Assembly (NCBI GenBank): GCA_028695945.1 | Contig: JAQVIB010000013.1 | Coordinates: forward strand, 1-16,476 | Source: Lachnospiraceae bacterium | GTDB taxonomy: Bacteria; Bacillota; Clostridia; Lachnospirales; Anaerotignaceae | Direction of reading: 5' to 3' | DNA length: 16,476 bases | In this document: piece after piece, positions 14,277-16,476 of the stretch | How the letters are laid out: each line of letters begins with the position of its first letter | How positions within the stretch are numbered: position 1 is the stretch's first letter | Translations under genes and position numbers: made by a program | The notes under the pieces: generated by a model | What the model was told of the DNA's origin: nothing | Database searches by the model: none | The model's input: the letters and a program-made list of their open reading frames with translations, nothing else

Positions 14277-14955
14277 GTTTTCCAAAGGCGAAGAAATTAA
14301 GTTTATAGGACATTTAGATATTGTTCAGGCATTTCAGCGTTCCATTAAGCGAGCAGATTTGCCAATTGCATATTCCAACGGATTTAATCCGCACCAGCAG
14401 ATTGACTTTGCAAGCCCATTAAGCCTTGGCTATGTAAGCGAAGGTGAGTATGGAGATTTAAAGCTTACCCAAGACCTTGAACCCAAAGAGGTTATGGAAA
14501 GATTAAATGCCGTTTTACCCGATGGAATGGTTATAAAAGAATTAATTCGCCGTAGAGATGGTGTTAAAAATACAATGGCAAGTGTTTCAGCAGGAAGATA
14601 TAAGGCTTATCTTGACAGCAGAATTACGCCTAAAATGGTTGAGGAAAATTTAGAAAATTATTTTGCACTGAAAGAAATAATTGTAATGAAAAAAACAAAA
14701 AAGAATTTTAAGGAAACAGATATTAAGCCAGATATATTTCAGCTAATTAATGCTTCTGAAGGGGAATCGGCAATTATTGAGATGGTTATTGCGGCTGGAA
14801 GCACAAGAAACCTAAAGCCAGAATCTGTTGCAGAAGGATTTTACAATTTTGTTGGTGTTGAATATAACAAGTTTAAAATAGGGTTTAAGCGTATGGATAT
14901 TTACATGGTTATTGATGAGAAGTTAGTTCCACTTACCTATGGAGTTGAATTTTAA
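14257..14955 (+). CDS. TIGR03936/DUF2344 radical SAM-associated protein
   Basis: A 232-residue protein starting MMTYRFKFSKGEEIKFIGHLDIVQAF; this opening, the RADLPIAYSNGFNPHQ segment and the SPLSLGYVSEGEYGDL stretch are characteristic of the DUF2344 family. In some bacteria this domain is fused to the TIGR03960 radical SAM protein, which supports a shared function; the biochemical role is not known to me. The start is placed at the first of two consecutive ATGs (14257 or 14260), six nt after GGAGGAGGTG (14241-14250), an RBS lying inside the upstream gene. It overlaps that gene by 20 nt and ends TAATG, sharing one base with the rng start. Confidence 0.92.
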   Translation: MMTYRFKFSKGEEIKFIGHLDIVQAFQRSIKRADLPIAYSNGFNPHQQIDFASPLSLGYVSEGEYGDLKLTQDLEPKEVMERLNAVLPDGMVIKELIRRRDGVKNTMASVSAGRYKAYLDSRITPKMVEENLENYFALKEIIVMKKTKKNFKETDIKPDIFQLINASEGESAIIEMVIAAGSTRNLKPESVAEGFYNFVGVEYNKFKIGFKRMDIYMVIDEKLVPLTYGVEF

Positions 14956-16355
14956 TGAAAAGAGTACTTGTAGATTCGTCTATGCACCACACAAGGGTTG
15001 CACTTGTGGAAAACGGTGAGCTTACGGAATTTATATATGAAAGCAAGCTGAACAAAAGTATTGTAGGCAATATTTATGTTGGTAGGATTATGAGTGTGCA
15101 TAAGGGTATGCAGGCATGTTTTGTGGATATAGGTGAAGAAAAAAATGCTTACCTTTTATTAGAAAAAGGCAAAAATTTTCAACCTTACAGTGAAATTGCA
15201 GTTCAAGTGCAAAAGGATGCTTCTGGCTTGAAAGGTGCAGGAGTTACAAGCAAGATTTCTTTTACAGGGAAATTTTTGGTGCTTATTCCAGATGAAAACG
15301 GAAACATTGGGATTTCTAAAAAAATTGTAAATGAAGAAGAACGAGAGAGAATAAAAAATATTGCCAAAGAAGTTCTTCCAGAGGGGTATGGCATTATTAT
15401 ACGTACCGAAGGTTTGGGCAAGGGAATTGATGAGTTTAAGGCAGAAGTGGACAGGCTGTTTAAAATAAGTGAAGAAGTTATGAGGCAGGCACGCTACAGC
15501 AAAGCACCAAGCTTAATTTTCAGTGAGGCGGCTACAACAGTTAAGGCGGCAAGAGATTTGTTCAGTGATGATGTTGATGAAATTGTGCTGAATGATAAAA
15601 TGGAGTACGACATTTTAAAGGAAGAAACTGTTAACGAAGCAGAGAGAGTTATCTTTTATGACAATCCAGTGCCTATGTTTGAGAACTACTTGGTTGAAAG
15701 CCAAGTGGAAAAGATATTTAATAAAAAAGTTTGGCTTAAATGCGGTGGATTTTTAATAATTGAGCAAACAGAGGCCTGCGTTGTTATTGATGTAAATACT
15801 GGAAAATTCACAGGTAAAAAGAACTTTCAAGAAACGGTTCTTAAAGCCAATCTTGAGGCGGCAGTGGAAATTGCAAAACAACTTCGCCTTAGAAATCTTT
15901 CTGGCATGATAATTATTGATTTTATTGATATGAAAGATGAGGAAAGCAAAAAGCAGTTACAGCGTACCCTTGAGCATGCCGTTAAAAAAGACCGTATTAA
16001 AACAACAGTTGTTGGCATGACGGAGCTTGGCCTTATGCAAATGACACGTAAAAAGACAAGCATTCCTGTGGTTGCAAGGCTTACAACACAATGCCAGTGC
16101 TGTAAGGGCAACGGCTATGTGCAAAGTTTCGAGTATATCTCTGGGAAAATACGCCGTGAGGTTATTTCTATTTTTACCCAGACTGTTTTTAATGAAGTAA
16201 CAATTTCCTCTAGCAGACGTGTGCTTAGGGCGTTTGCAGGGGAAAATGATGAAAACAAAAAGGAAATTGAAGGGAAGTTCGGTAAAAATATTATTTTAAA
16301 AGAAATAGAAACTGCATCACACAGCTATTACGAAATAGATAGAAGAAGTATTTAA
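14955..16355 (+). CDS. rng: Ribonuclease E/G family endoribonuclease
   Basis: Single-strand-specific endoribonuclease for rRNA maturation and mRNA decay. The 466-residue length is near that of RNase G; the long C-terminal degradosome scaffold of RNase E is absent. An S1 domain is visible (about 36-105, SIVGNIYVGRIMSVHKGMQA and CFVDIGEEKNAYL). The catalytic DNase I-like region has VVIDVNTGKFTGKKNFQET (Asp279) and IIIDFIDMK (321-327), providing the Mg2+-binding aspartates. The zinc-link motif reads CQCCKGNGY (Cys380 and Cys383), matching the CPxC of the family with Gln in place of Pro. The start codon shares its A with the upstream TAA stop. In Clostridia rplU-ysxB-rpmA usually follow, which fits the leader-like sequence at the window end. 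Confidence 0.95.
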   Translation: MKRVLVDSSMHHTRVALVENGELTEFIYESKLNKSIVGNIYVGRIMSVHKGMQACFVDIGEEKNAYLLLEKGKNFQPYSEIAVQVQKDASGLKGAGVTSKISFTGKFLVLIPDENGNIGISKKIVNEEERERIKNIAKEVLPEGYGIIIRTEGLGKGIDEFKAEVDRLFKISEEVMRQARYSKAPSLIFSEAATTVKAARDLFSDDVDEIVLNDKMEYDILKEETVNEAERVIFYDNPVPMFENYLVESQVEKIFNKKVWLKCGGFLIIEQTEACVVIDVNTGKFTGKKNFQETVLKANLEAAVEIAKQLRLRNLSGMIIIDFIDMKDEESKKQLQRTLEHAVKKDRIKTTVVGMTELGLMQMTRKKTSIPVVARLTTQCQCCKGNGYVQSFEYISGKIRREVISIFTQTVFNEVTISSSRRVLRAFAGENDENKKEIEGKFGKNIILKEIETASHSYYEIDRRSI

Positions 16356-16404
16356 AATAGATTAATATATTTTGTGAACGTGATACCATGAAAGTGTGGT
16401 TTAC

Positions 16405-16433
16405 TTGACTTTTGCAGGGGTATATGATACAAA
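16405..16433 (+). promoter_or_regulatory. Possible promoter at the window end, perhaps for rplU
   Basis: TTGACT (16405-16410) is followed 17 bp later by TACAAA (16428-16433); a better -10-like TATGAT at 16423-16428 is too close. No gene starts before the window ends, so a leader of at least 40 nt follows. By analogy with the usual clostridial order it may precede rplU and carry an L21 leader; this is inference. Confidence 0.4.
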
Positions 16434-16476
16434 TAAAAGTAGTGTATATATATAGGAAAAAAACGACCATATGGCA

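Noticed and set aside
11852..16379. 13-bp word ATATTTTGTGAAC at 11852-11864 and again at 16367-16379, both in intergenic DNA
   Set aside because: A shared AT-rich 13-mer is expected by chance in a 16-kb window of this composition, and the surroundings do not match.

Overview
The window looks like chromosome of a low-GC, anaerobic Gram-positive bacterium of class Clostridia, probably close to Lachnospirales. This is inferred from the AT-rich codon use, strong GGAGG-type ribosome binding sites, the pgk-tpiA-gpmI-eno operon, and a conserved clostridial block (TIGR03960 radical SAM protein, TIGR03936/DUF2344 protein, RNase E/G). No mobile element, tRNA, rRNA or CRISPR array was seen.

Layout. (1) 1-1329: the 3' part of an O-antigen ligase/polymerase-like membrane protein, closed by an intrinsic terminator. 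(2) 1447-6598: a glycolytic operon pgk, tpiA, gpmI, eno with its own sigma-A-type promoter and a strong terminator. It covers lower glycolysis from 1,3-bisphosphoglycerate to phosphoenolpyruvate plus triose isomerisation; the usual first member, gap, is absent here. (3) 6606-6772: a chain of short hairpins, including a 28-bp near-perfect direct repeat, running into the stop codon of the convergent gene tex. (4) 6769-10534: tex (minus) and recQ (plus), divergent around a compact double promoter. (5) 10527-10723: a second chain of hairpins between convergent recQ and a lipoprotein gene. (6) 10753-11766 (minus): a lipoprotein with a TlpA/thioredoxin-like C-terminal domain that has lost its CxxC cysteines. 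(7) 11896-16355: a small single-pass membrane protein, then three tightly packed genes: the radical SAM protein (20-nt overlap with the next gene), the DUF2344 protein (1-nt overlap with the next) and RNase E/G. The window ends in what is probably the promoter and leader region of rplU.

Most genes are housekeeping. The least explained parts are non-coding: the two hairpin chains, an octamer/inverted-repeat arrangement around the pgk promoter, and a foldable spacer between tpiA and gpmI. On the protein side, the cysteine-less thioredoxin-like lipoprotein, the RecQ without a winged-helix domain, and the 116-residue membrane protein that may be an M23/SpoIVFA-like protein without its peptidase domain deserve a second look. 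I did not find a clear defence or biosynthetic system.
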